A stretch of DNA of 32,055 nucleotides from Anaerolineales bacterium. Lineage in GTDB: Bacteria > Chloroflexota > Anaerolineae > Anaerolineales > Villigracilaceae. This document shows positions 22,790-29,780 of the stretch, piece by piece (position 1 is the first letter of the stretch; every line of letters begins with the position of its first letter). The notes under the pieces were generated by a model. The model was not told the DNA's origin. It made no database searches and saw only the letters and a program-made list of their open reading frames with translations. The stretch covers positions 1 through 32,055 of the forward strand of contig JASEHI010000030.1 of NCBI GenBank assembly GCA_030018695.1, given 5' to 3'. The translations under genes and the position numbers were made by a program.

Positions 22790-23500
22790 ATGGAAAAACT
22801 GATCCACGAGGCGCTAAATCTTTTCGGCATCCACCTGACCGGGCGGCAGGTGGTGGCATTAATTAATTACGAGCGCGAACTATTGGCCTGGAACCAGAAA
22901 TTCAACCTGACCGCCATCCGTGACGCAGAGGGCATCCGCACCAAACATTTCCTGGACTCTTTCTCCTGCGTGCTGGCCTGGAAGGGGAATCCCCCTGCAC
23001 GCCTGATAGACGTTGGCAGCGGCGCGGGATTCCCCGGCCTGCCGCTGAAAATCCTGTATCCTGCCATGCGCCTGACGTTGGTCGAATCGGTCGGTAAGAA
23101 GGCCAAGTTCTGCCGCCACATTGCGGAGGGGATGAAAATGGAGGGCGTGGAAGTGCTTACGGCGCGAGCCGAGGATGTCGGGCAAATGGCCGCGCACCGC
23201 CAGCAATACGATTGGGCCGTGGCGCGAGCGGTGGCGGACTTGCCGGTGCTGGCCGAGTATCTCCTCCCCCTGCTGCAGGTCGGTGGTCACATGCTGGCTC
23301 AAAAGGGGGCAGGCGGCCCGGCGGAAGTGCATAAAGCGGAACCGGCGCTGAAGATGCTTGGCGGGCAGATGCGGCAGTTGATCCCCATCACGCTGCCGGG
23401 TGTAGTGGAGGAACGTTATTTAGTGGTGATTGATAAAGTCGCCGCGACGCCCGGGCAGTATCCACGCAAGCCAGGCATCCCGGCGAAGAAACCGTTATAA
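22790..23500 (+). CDS. rsmG: 16S rRNA (guanine527-N7)-methyltransferase
   Basis: A 236-residue Rossmann-type methyltransferase of the RsmG/GidB family. The SAM-binding motif is LIDVGSGAGFPGLPLKILYP, followed by LTLVESVGKKAKFCRHIAEGM and the acidic AEDVGQ. The N-terminal NLTAIRDAEGIRTKHFLDSFS segment and AVARAVADLPVLAEYLLPLL are also characteristic. It methylates N7 of G527 in 16S rRNA, the position linked to streptomycin sensitivity; loss of RsmG gives low-level resistance in other bacteria. The start is set by the -10 box 7 bases upstream. The gene stands alone on its transcript, between a terminator and the remains of a HEPN gene on the other strand. Confidence 0.95.
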   Translation: MEKLIHEALNLFGIHLTGRQVVALINYERELLAWNQKFNLTAIRDAEGIRTKHFLDSFSCVLAWKGNPPARLIDVGSGAGFPGLPLKILYPAMRLTLVESVGKKAKFCRHIAEGMKMEGVEVLTARAEDVGQMAAHRQQYDWAVARAVADLPVLAEYLLPLLQVGGHMLAQKGAGGPAEVHKAEPALKMLGGQMRQLIPITLPGVVEERYLVVIDKVAATPGQYPRKPGIPAKKPL

Positions 23501-23641
23501 AAACGTTCCTGGCGAGGTGGCTTCTGCGTGTGGACTCTCGCGCAGACACATCAAGTATTTGCAAAGAAATAATTATAAACGGCGAGCGGCGGCGTGGACG
23601 TGACACGCGGGCCAGCGTCTGCAAAACAGGAGGCAGTGTTT

Positions 23642-23762
23642 CCCCATCCTGGAGCAAGCGCGTGCCTTTGAATTGCTTCTCGTCCACACCTTGCAGATAT
23701 TCTTCGACCGTGTTTTTTGCGTCCAAAATGTGACGTAAGTAAACCAGTTCATCGCGAGCCAT
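23642..23762 (-). pseudogene. Truncated HepT-like (DUF86) toxin gene
   Basis: The first 40 codons (MARDELVYLRHILDA...TVEEYLQGVDEKQFKGTRLLQDG) match the N-terminal helix region of DUF86/HepT ribonucleases. Intact members are about 110 residues. After codon 40 the similarity stops; the frame continues as arginine-rich non-family sequence and runs antisense into rsmG, to 23388. The catalytic RxxxxH(x)Y region lies near the C-terminus and is absent. The gene overlaps the intact MNT gene by 14 bases, as in complete modules. So the toxin half is lost while the antitoxin half remains. Confidence 0.75.
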
Positions 23763-24045
23763 AGACCACCTGCATTTCCTTTAGAACCCTTTCGCGCATA
23801 TATGGACTGATTGCGGCTTCAGTAAGCAAATCCACTTTGCGGCCCAGGGCTTCGGTCAGCTCGCGCTCCAGTCGTACCACTGCAAGCAAACTTTTTCTTT
23901 TTGAGAAACGGACAATCAGGTCAATATCGCTTTTTTTCTTTGCTTCCCCGTGCGCCATCGAGCCAAAAATGCCAATCATAGAGACATCATTTTGGCGACA
24001 AACGTCAATGAGTCGAGGGACACTGAAAGGATACGCGGTAGCCAT
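23749..24045 (-). CDS. MntA-like nucleotidyltransferase (antitoxin of a degraded MNT/HEPN module)
   Basis: A 98-residue minimal nucleotidyltransferase with the GS-x10-DxD motif intact: MIGIFGSMAHGEAKKKSDIDLIVRFSKRKSL at residues 23-53. The third acidic residue is in RKVDLLTEAAISPYMRERVL, which is typical of the MntA subgroup. MntA proteins neutralise HepT toxins by adding AMP residues near the HepT active site. The partner gene downstream is truncated, so this is an antitoxin without a working toxin here. No Shine-Dalgarno is seen; TAAAAT lies 10 bases upstream of the ATG. Sequence composition is more AT-rich than in neighbouring housekeeping genes. Confidence 0.88.
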   Translation of the reverse strand: MATAYPFSVPRLIDVCRQNDVSMIGIFGSMAHGEAKKKSDIDLIVRFSKRKSLLAVVRLERELTEALGRKVDLLTEAAISPYMRERVLKEMQVVYGSR

Positions 24046-24114
24046 AATTGTTTATATTTTACTCGCGTTTATCTATCCAAACGTCAAAACTCTCGGCAGA
24101 GAAGCCTGGAAACT

Positions 24115-24468
24115 TTAGCATTCCTTCCCAATAACCCTGATCTCATCCGGCTTGTTGGGGATCGTGCACAGAAATTCAAAATCCTCCTCCCCCACATTCT
24201 GATACCAGTGCGGCACGCCCTCCGGGATGAAGACCACGTCCCCGGCCTTGACCGAGTACACCCCACCGCCGATGCCGATGTTGGCGCAGCCGCGCAATAC
24301 ATACTGTTCGTGCTCGACCGTATTGGTATGCTCCGGCATCCCACCGCCGGGCTGCATGACGAAACGCCGCATGGCGAAGTTCGGCCCTTCCTGCAAAACC
24401 TGGATGGTGGTCTTATCCCCAGCCTTGACGACTTGCGCTTGGACATCGTTCGCGCTTTTGATGGGCAT
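24115..24468 (-). CDS. Cupin domain protein
   Basis: A 117-residue single-domain cupin. Motif 1 appears as GGGMPEHTNTVEHEQYVLRG (metal-binding His/His/Glu-type residues) and motif 2 as VKAGDVVFIPEGVPHWYQNVG. Small cupins of this type bind a divalent metal and act as isomerases, dioxygenases or ligand sensors; this one cannot be narrowed further. The ATG at 24468 follows GAGGAGG; an in-frame GTG two codons upstream overlaps that site and is less likely. It is transcribed alone, between recF and the MNT gene. Confidence 0.9.
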   Translation of the reverse strand: MPIKSANDVQAQVVKAGDKTTIQVLQEGPNFAMRRFVMQPGGGMPEHTNTVEHEQYVLRGCANIGIGGGVYSVKAGDVVFIPEGVPHWYQNVGEEDFEFLCTIPNKPDEIRVIGKEC

Positions 24469-24522
24469 AGTCACTCCTCCTCAAAATTGGACGACAGGCG
24501 AGCGTAGAGGGGCGCGGACAAA

Positions 24523-25761
24523 TTAATCCTTTTCCGCGTCCTTCCGCTTCTGTCCGCGTCCCATAACCCTTACCGTTCCGGATTCCACTTCCCACTTTTC
24601 GGCCTTCTCGACAAATTCAGGCGAGAACGACTTCAAATCCGTCGTCGTCAGCAGCGCCTGCTCGATGTTCTCCAGATAAGCCAGCAAATCGGCGCGGCGC
24701 TGGGTATCCAACTCAGCCAGCATCTCGTCGAGCAGCAGCACCGGCCACTGACCGGTCCTGGCTTTCATCCACTCGATCTCAGCCAGTTTGAGCGCCAGCA
24801 GCGCGGTGCGTACCTGGCCGCGCGAACCGTAATCACTCAGGTCAATGCCGTTGGCCTGGAAACGCAGCTCGTCGCGGTGCGGGCCGAGTGTGGTCACGCC
24901 GCGGGCGATCTCTTCGCTGCGCGCCTCCTGCAGCCGCTGGAGAAAACCCTGCTGGATCTCTTCCAAGGTCAACATACTCCTGTCAAGCGGAGTGTTGAGC
25001 GGCATGGCGATCTGCCTCTCCGGGTGCGGCAGCGGGTCATAGGCCGGCAGGTAGTTCAGGCGCAAGACCTCTTGTTGGCGAGTCAGCGAGTGATGCACAC
25101 GCGCGGCCAGTTTCTCGATCTCCTGCACGGCCGTAATGCGCGCCAGGATAATGGACGCCCCGTTGCGAGTGATGGTTTCATCCCAGAAAGCCAATTGCGA
25201 CTGGTCGCCGCCGCGCTCGTTGAGCATCTTGAGCAGGGCATTGCGTTGGGTCAGCGCCTGAGAATACTCGTTCAGAGTCTGCGCGTAAGAGGGGAACGTC
25301 TGAGCCAGGGCCAGGTTCAGGTAACGGCGGCGCTCCTCCGGCCCGCCCTCGATGATCTGTGTCATCTGGGGGACAAAGATGACCGCGTTGAAATGCCCGA
25401 TGACTTCCGCCAGCGGACGTTTGACGCCATCCAGCAGGATTTCTTTCCTGAGACGCTGGCCGTTCACCCCGACCGGTTCGAGCACCAAGCGGACCTCGAG
25501 CCGGTGCGCGCTTGGCCCGCGCCGGTACTCGGCTACCAGCCGCCCCACCGCCAGCGGTTTTTTGGCTTCGATGAAGTTGACCAGTTGCCGGTCTACATGG
25601 GTTTGGAAGGAGGTAAACGCCGCCAGGAAATAAACCGCTTCGAGGAAGCTGGTCTTGCCCTGGGCGTTGCTCCCGACCAGCAAAACAACCCGCCGGGGGA
25701 TGTCCAGATCCAGGCGGGCGAAATTGCGAAAATTGGTCAGGGAAAGGTGAGTCAGGTACAT
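24523..25761 (-). CDS. recF: DNA replication and repair protein RecF
   Basis: A 412-residue SMC-like ATPase. MYLTHLSLTNFRNFARLDLDIP is the family start, with Walker A in LLVGSNAQGKTSFLEAVYFLA, the signature motif in DYGSRGQVRTALLALKLAEI and Walker B in VLLLDEMLAELDTQRR. RecF loads RecA at single-strand gaps with RecO and RecR. It is somewhat longer than average at the C-terminus, which ends in a charged tail. The ATG at 25761 is fixed by homology; the frame extends upstream through a CGTT tandem array and into def. It follows def with 31 bp between, probably in one transcript. dnaA, dnaN and gyrB, its usual neighbours, are not here. Confidence 0.95.
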   Translation of the reverse strand: MYLTHLSLTNFRNFARLDLDIPRRVVLLVGSNAQGKTSFLEAVYFLAAFTSFQTHVDRQLVNFIEAKKPLAVGRLVAEYRRGPSAHRLEVRLVLEPVGVNGQRLRKEILLDGVKRPLAEVIGHFNAVIFVPQMTQIIEGGPEERRRYLNLALAQTFPSYAQTLNEYSQALTQRNALLKMLNERGGDQSQLAFWDETITRNGASIILARITAVQEIEKLAARVHHSLTRQQEVLRLNYLPAYDPLPHPERQIAMPLNTPLDRSMLTLEEIQQGFLQRLQEARSEEIARGVTTLGPHRDELRFQANGIDLSDYGSRGQVRTALLALKLAEIEWMKARTGQWPVLLLDEMLAELDTQRRADLLAYLENIEQALLTTTDLKSFSPEFVEKAEKWEVESGTVRVMGRGQKRKDAEKD

Positions 25762-25766
25762 AAGAA

Positions 25767-25798
25767 CGTTGGCACGTTCACACGTTGGAAGGTTACAC
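25767..25798. repeat. Period-8 CGTTNNNA tandem array between def and recF
   Basis: Units CGTTGGCA, CGTTCACA, CGTTGGAA and GGTTACAC are in strict 8-bp phase and fill the gap from the recF start codon to the def stop codon, which lies inside the last unit. Same family as 61-91 and 7235-7290. Confidence 0.7.
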
Positions 25799-26302
25799 GT
25801 TATCCACCATCGGCTGATCCGGCTCCGGCTTCCAGACTTTCGTGGCGCGGTCGGTAAAGACAACGCCATTCAGATGATCAATCTCATGCTGGAAGACGCG
25901 CGCCAGCCAGTCTTGGGCTTTGATCTTGACCGGCTGACCATGCCGGTTCAGGCCCTTGATCGTCACCGCCAGCGAACGCTCCACTTCGCCCAACAGCCCA
26001 GGGACGGAAAGGCAGCCTTCCACACCCACTTCGGTCTCCTGCGAGAAGCTCTTAATCTCCGGGTTGACCAAGACATACAGCTTCTTAGGGATGTCCTCAT
26101 CCTCATCGTCGCCATATTCGACCACGATGAGGCGTTCGGAGACGCCCACTTGCGGCGCGGCCAGGCCCACGCCGGGGGCGGCGCGCATGGTCTCGATCAT
26201 GTCGTCAATCAGGGTCTGCAACTGAGCATCAAATTTAGTTACCGGCCTGGACTTGCGCCGCAGGAGCGGGTCGGGGAGAGTAACGATTGTGCGTACAGGC
26301 AT
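25793..26302 (-). CDS. def: Peptide deformylase
   Basis: A 169-residue metalloprotease that removes the N-formyl group from new proteins. All three motifs are present: GVGLAAPQVG, EGCLSVPG (metal Cys) and QHEIDHLNG (metal His and catalytic Glu). The ATG at 26302 has no Shine-Dalgarno, but TAAAAT ends 7 bases upstream, pointing to a leaderless message. It lies upstream of recF. Methionyl-tRNA formyltransferase, its common neighbour, is not in the window. Confidence 0.96.
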   Translation of the reverse strand: MPVRTIVTLPDPLLRRKSRPVTKFDAQLQTLIDDMIETMRAAPGVGLAAPQVGVSERLIVVEYGDDEDEDIPKKLYVLVNPEIKSFSQETEVGVEGCLSVPGLLGEVERSLAVTIKGLNRHGQPVKIKAQDWLARVFQHEIDHLNGVVFTDRATKVWKPEPDQPMVDNV

Positions 26303-26309
26303 GGGGGCT

Positions 26310-26315
26310 ATTTTA
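26310..26315 (-). promoter_or_regulatory. -10 box of def, leaderless
   Basis: TAAAAT on the minus strand ends 7 bases before the def ATG. Confidence 0.5.
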
Positions 26316-26335
26316 CTCGTTTTGGTCTGAATCTG

Positions 26336-27991
26336 CTAACCCTTCCCCAAAGGAGGCTTTCTTTCCGCCACGCTTTCGTGGTAGGCTGCAAACCAGTTGG
26401 CCAGGCGTTCGCGTTCAGCCTTTGCCTTGGCTTCTTCTTTCCTGGCATTGCTCGCCAGCCTGCGGCGGTCAATATCCTGCTGAACGCCGGCCGGGTCGAG
26501 GACATCCTCAAAGGCAATATCAACCTCCGGCCCGACCGTAATATAAACCGTGCCATAGTTAAATAACAACTCCAGGATGCCAATGCGCCGGTACTCAATG
26601 CTCAGGATGTTCTCCAATGGCGAGGATTTGCGCGTCTCCCGACCGAGAGGTGTCTTGTCAATATCCAGAATTTGGTCCGGTGTGACCCGGAAGATGTCAT
26701 TGCGCCAATCAATGAACTGGTATACCCACCATACCAGCGCGCCGATCAATATGGAGATCCAGATAAGGTTGAATAAGTTCTGACTTGCGGCGATCAAACT
26801 CGGCCAAAACTTGCGCACTAGAATCAACGCCAATAAAAACAGGAACGGCTTCCAGGTTTGCGCCGCCAACACAAACCAGTGTTTGCGGTACGTGATGGTG
26901 TCTTTAACCTCAAAACGAAGTGTGAATAAATCGCCAAATATTCGCTCGCCAAACGACCGTTTTGGTTCTTGTATTGCGGAAGCGTCGGGGATTTTCGGTT
27001 TCTCAGCCTCGGCAGGCAGTTCATCTTTGCGGAACAGGCGTTGATTGATGGTATCCCGTATGGCGGCTTGCTCGACCTGGCGAGCGGCAATTCGCGCCCG
27101 TTCACGGTGTTCTGCCACCAGAGCCGCGGCCTCATTCGGGTGACTCACTCTCCCGAAGACGATCCGCCCGACAATTGTGTAGACGACCACATTGCCGTAA
27201 TCCAAGATACGACCTAACTGGTCGGTTTCGACGCGCTCATAGCGGATCGCGCTCAAGGGCGCTTCGACGCGGCTATCGTAAATAGCGATTACCTTTTCCA
27301 GCCAGACGATGCGCTGATTGGTCACAATGTAATAGTCGTTGCTCCAATCCAGCCATCTCCAGATTCCCCACGCCGCGGCCAACGTCAATAGGCCGCCGCT
27401 GCCCAGGAACGCGTAACGCTTCGTTTCGGCTGGCAAAGGGATCAAGGCCACAAATAGCGCCAGCAGCGCGAGCGAGGCCGGCAGCACCAATGCGCTCAAC
27501 AGAAAGGCCGGGTGTTTGCGCGCCATGAAGTAGACCACCTCATCGGAGCGGATCCACTTGAAATTCAGTCTGCGATTCAACCGGCGACTGCTTATCGCTA
27601 TTTCTGTATTGGTTTTCAGCCGGGGGTACTTCTTGATCAGGTTTTCGAAATTCTGGCGGGAAAGAAACAGGAGGTGGGTAGTCTCCTGGGCGGTGACCGA
27701 TGCGGATCGGGGTCCCCGGAGCGCTGCTCCCATCTCTCCGAAGTAATCCCCGGCGGTAAAAATTGCCAACGACTCTTGGCCTTTTTCCCCTTTCCGGGCC
27801 ATACCCACCTTGCCGCTGTGGATCAGGTAGAACTTGTCCGCGGCTTTTCCCTCCTCCAGGATGACTTTCTTCGGCGGAAAGATCTCCTCCTTTAGCAGGC
27901 CAGCCACTTCGGCAATTCCATCATCCGACAGGCCGCGGAAGAGGTGGATACTCTTTAGAAAGGCAAGGAGCTGGTCAGGTTGCAGGGTCAC
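26336..27991 (-). CDS. Cyclic-nucleotide-binding membrane protein with two bacterial PH-like domains
   Basis: A 551-residue protein. Residues 1-125 form a cyclic-nucleotide-binding domain: FRGLSDDGIAEVAGLL, KVILEEGKAADKFYLIHSGKVGMA and the phosphate-binding cassette FGEMGAALRGPRSASVTA, with the expected Glu and Arg. Two copies of a helical-hairpin plus bPH_2-like module follow, each with two membrane spans (about 155-215 and 385-445) and a strand-rich domain (NDYYIVTNQRIVWLE..., NDIFRVTPDQILDIDKT...). The C-terminus is a charged coil. It may sense cAMP or a related ligand at the membrane. The start is GTG 27991, chosen because an extended -10 box ends 7 bases upstream; the frame runs on to 28102 through the MITE-like element. 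Confidence 0.88.
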   Translation of the reverse strand: MTLQPDQLLAFLKSIHLFRGLSDDGIAEVAGLLKEEIFPPKKVILEEGKAADKFYLIHSGKVGMARKGEKGQESLAIFTAGDYFGEMGAALRGPRSASVTAQETTHLLFLSRQNFENLIKKYPRLKTNTEIAISSRRLNRRLNFKWIRSDEVVYFMARKHPAFLLSALVLPASLALLALFVALIPLPAETKRYAFLGSGGLLTLAAAWGIWRWLDWSNDYYIVTNQRIVWLEKVIAIYDSRVEAPLSAIRYERVETDQLGRILDYGNVVVYTIVGRIVFGRVSHPNEAAALVAEHRERARIAARQVEQAAIRDTINQRLFRKDELPAEAEKPKIPDASAIQEPKRSFGERIFGDLFTLRFEVKDTITYRKHWFVLAAQTWKPFLFLLALILVRKFWPSLIAASQNLFNLIWISILIGALVWWVYQFIDWRNDIFRVTPDQILDIDKTPLGRETRKSSPLENILSIEYRRIGILELLFNYGTVYITVGPEVDIAFEDVLDPAGVQQDIDRRRLASNARKEEAKAKAERERLANWFAAYHESVAERKPPLGKG

Positions 27992-27998
27992 AAATGTT

Positions 27999-28007
27999 AT
28001 TCTAGCA
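27999..28007 (-). promoter_or_regulatory. Extended -10 promoter, leaderless
   Basis: TGCTAGAAT on the minus strand ends 7 bases before the GTG at 27991. It is one of a divergent pair with 28175-28183, on either side of the MITE-like element. Confidence 0.65.
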
Positions 28008-28027
28008 CAAATATTTCTTCGCGTGCT

Positions 28028-28152
28028 TCGCACCTGGGTGTGTTTCATTTCAGTTGAAACCGTCCCGAAGGTTGGCAAAAAACGATCAAATTTTCTCAGC
28101 AAAACCTTCGGGACGTTCTTACTTCAACTCATTTAAACACACCCTCGTACCT
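28028..28152. mobile_element. 109-bp MITE-like palindromic element (28036-28144) with 8-bp duplication
   Basis: GGGTGTGTTT (28036-28045) and AAACACACCC (28135-28144) are perfect terminal inverted repeats. Inward, CAGTTGAA / TTCAACT and CGTCCCGAAGGTT / AACCTTCGGGACG continue the pairing, so most of the element is a hairpin. TCGCACCT (28028-28035) and TCGTACCT (28145-28152) abut the ends, an 8-bp target duplication with one difference. Bases 28036-28086 recur exactly at 32005-32055. No coding capacity. It sits between two divergent promoters. Confidence 0.88.
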
Positions 28153-28174
28153 TCGCAGTTAATTTCTGTCTGCA

Positions 28175-28183
28175 TGGTAGAAT
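28175..28183 (+). promoter_or_regulatory. Extended -10 promoter of the flippase gene, leaderless
   Basis: TGGTAGAAT ends 6 bases before the ATG at 28190; no Shine-Dalgarno between. Confidence 0.65.
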
Positions 28184-28189
28184 ACTGTC

Positions 28190-29218
28190 ATGAAACGCTG
28201 GCAATTCTGGGTCGGGCTGGTAATCAGCCTGTTTTTTATGTATCTGGTTGTATCCAAACTGGAATGGGGAGCCTTCTGGCTGGCAGTCAGAACCGCCAAC
28301 TACTGGTGGATCCTGCCGGGCGTGGCGGTGTACTTCCTGGCGGTGTGGGCGCGCGCCTGGCGCTGGCATTATTTGCTTAAACCCATCAAGCCCATCAAAA
28401 CGCGGGTCATGTTCCCAATCACCTGCATCGGCTACATGGGCAATAACATCTATCCGGCGCGGGCCGGGGAAGTGCTGCGAGCGGTGGTGCTAAAACGGCG
28501 TGAGGGTGTGCCTATTTCGGCTTCGCTGGCGACCATCATCGTCGAGCGCATCTTCGACGGGGTGGTGATGCTGGCCTTCGTCTTTGTCAACCTGGCGCAA
28601 CTGGCGAAACTGGCGGATGTATCCGTGCCGGTGGGGAAATGGGAAGTGACCATTCAAGACCTGGCTGTCTGGGGCAGCGTGGCGTTCTTCGGCGCGCTGG
28701 TGATCTTCCTGCTGGCGGCCATGTTCCCGAAAGTGACAGCCAAATTTGGGCAGCGGTTCATCGAGCGGCTGCTGCCCGTCCGCCTGCGTGAGAAGACCAG
28801 CGGCATCCTGCACAAATTCCTGGACGGACTGGAATCGCTGCGTTCGCCAGTCAACGTGCTGATGGTGTTCATAACATCGGTCATCATCTGGCTGCTGGAG
28901 ACGGTCAAATACTGGTTCGTGATGCACGCGTTCTCTTTCCAGGTCAGTTTTTTCACGTTGATGTTGATGAACGGCGTGGTCAACCTGGCAACGACCATCC
29001 CGGCCGCGCCCGGTTACATCGGCACCTTCGACGCCCCCGGCATCGCCGTCTTGCAGGCGGATGGCATTTCTAAGGCTGTTGCCACTGGTTATACCCTCGT
29101 TCTCCATCTTGCCCTATGGTTGCCAATCACAGCCCTGGGCGCGTACTACATGGCACGTGAGGGTATCAAGTGGAGCGATAAATTGAAAAAGGAGCTGGGG
29201 GAAGACGATGCGAGTTGA
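28190..29218 (+). CDS. Lysylphosphatidylglycerol synthase TM-region / flippase-like membrane protein
   Basis: A 342-residue polytopic membrane protein of the UPF0104 (PF03706) family. Hydrophobic helices run from the N-terminus (WQFWVGLVISLFFMYLVVSKL). Family landmarks are VWARAWRWHYLLKPI, GYMGNNIYPARAGEVLRAVVLKRREGVPISASLATIIVERIFDGVVMLAF and the late AAPGYIGTFDAPGIAVLQADGISKA. These proteins move or bind lipid-linked groups; the catalytic LPG synthase domain is absent, so only a flippase-like role can be proposed. Its 3' end overlaps the next gene by 11 bases. A FAD oxidoreductase follows that gene, which suggests a role in membrane lipid or glycolipid metabolism. Confidence 0.9.
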   Translation: MKRWQFWVGLVISLFFMYLVVSKLEWGAFWLAVRTANYWWILPGVAVYFLAVWARAWRWHYLLKPIKPIKTRVMFPITCIGYMGNNIYPARAGEVLRAVVLKRREGVPISASLATIIVERIFDGVVMLAFVFVNLAQLAKLADVSVPVGKWEVTIQDLAVWGSVAFFGALVIFLLAAMFPKVTAKFGQRFIERLLPVRLREKTSGILHKFLDGLESLRSPVNVLMVFITSVIIWLLETVKYWFVMHAFSFQVSFFTLMLMNGVVNLATTIPAAPGYIGTFDAPGIAVLQADGISKAVATGYTLVLHLALWLPITALGAYYMAREGIKWSDKLKKELGEDDAS

Positions 29219-29681
29219 AGTGGATCAGAGCGGGAAGATCGGTGACACAAAAGTCCCCACAGTGCTAGCATTTTCCAATAAGGAAAGCTATGCAATTTTA
29301 ATCCCTGCGAAAGTAAAACGGGAATGTGTGCAAAGATTACGGGAACAAGGGAGAACTGGGAAAACGTTTTACATGCGATTATTTGCTATTGGCCTGTTCT
29401 TTCTCTTGAAAGAACACGCTCTTGACGCAGATCAAATTGCCTTAGATGTTGAATATCCAGGCCGGAATGCTGAGGTTAAGCTTTACCTGCTCAACATGCT
29501 GCGGCAGGCAGATGTCAGGATTGATGCGGAGAAAATCCATTTTGAACACATCGGAAAATCTTCAAGCGCTCACAAAAAGGCGCTTGCAGTCTACACCAAA
29601 GAACAAATGCCAGACAAAGTTATCAAGTTGGATGAAATTCTGGCACTGATCCAAAAAATAAGCGATCGGGATGTCTCCTGA
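29208..29681 (+). CDS. Conserved hypothetical protein, possible RNase H-like fold
   Basis: A 157-residue soluble protein. The N-terminus VEVDQSGKIGD, the central IALDVEYPGRNAEVK and the later IGKSSSAHKKAL supply spaced acidic and histidine residues that recall RNase H-like folds, but I cannot name a family. It begins inside the flippase gene (11-base overlap, GGGGAAG upstream), which implies translational coupling. Its composition is clearly more AT-rich than both neighbours, so it may be a later arrival that became locked into the operon. An imperfect hairpin (29698-29717) follows. Confidence 0.7.
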   Translation: MRVEVDQSGKIGDTKVPTVLAFSNKESYAILIPAKVKRECVQRLREQGRTGKTFYMRLFAIGLFFLLKEHALDADQIALDVEYPGRNAEVKLYLLNMLRQADVRIDAEKIHFEHIGKSSSAHKKALAVYTKEQMPDKVIKLDEILALIQKISDRDVS

Positions 29682-29748
29682 GGAGTTACACCCAGTTCAG
29701 CCACCAGTGGTGTGCTGGCAGGTCCCTGGGCCACCCGATCACTGAATA

Positions 29749-29754
29749 TATAAT
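29749..29754 (+). promoter_or_regulatory. -10 box of the FAD oxidoreductase gene
   Basis: A consensus TATAAT lies 26 bases before the ATG at 29781, leaving room for the CAGGAG ribosome-binding site. Confidence 0.55.
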
Positions 29755-29780
29755 ACACCCTGCACGGACAGGAGTCAAGC

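Noticed and set aside
23388-23641. Continuation of the HepT-like frame as a full 124-residue protein
   Set aside because: After codon 40 the sequence is arginine-rich, unlike DUF86, lacks the catalytic motif and runs antisense through the end of rsmG.
28000-28102. N-terminal extension of the cyclic-nucleotide-binding protein
   Set aside because: The extra codons translate the MITE-like element and the promoter; the GTG at 27991 is set 7 bases after an extended -10 box.
29680-29750. Riboswitch-like leader before the FAD oxidoreductase
   Set aside because: A short CCACCA/TGGTG hairpin is present but no known riboswitch core could be recognised, and the -10 box lies downstream of it.
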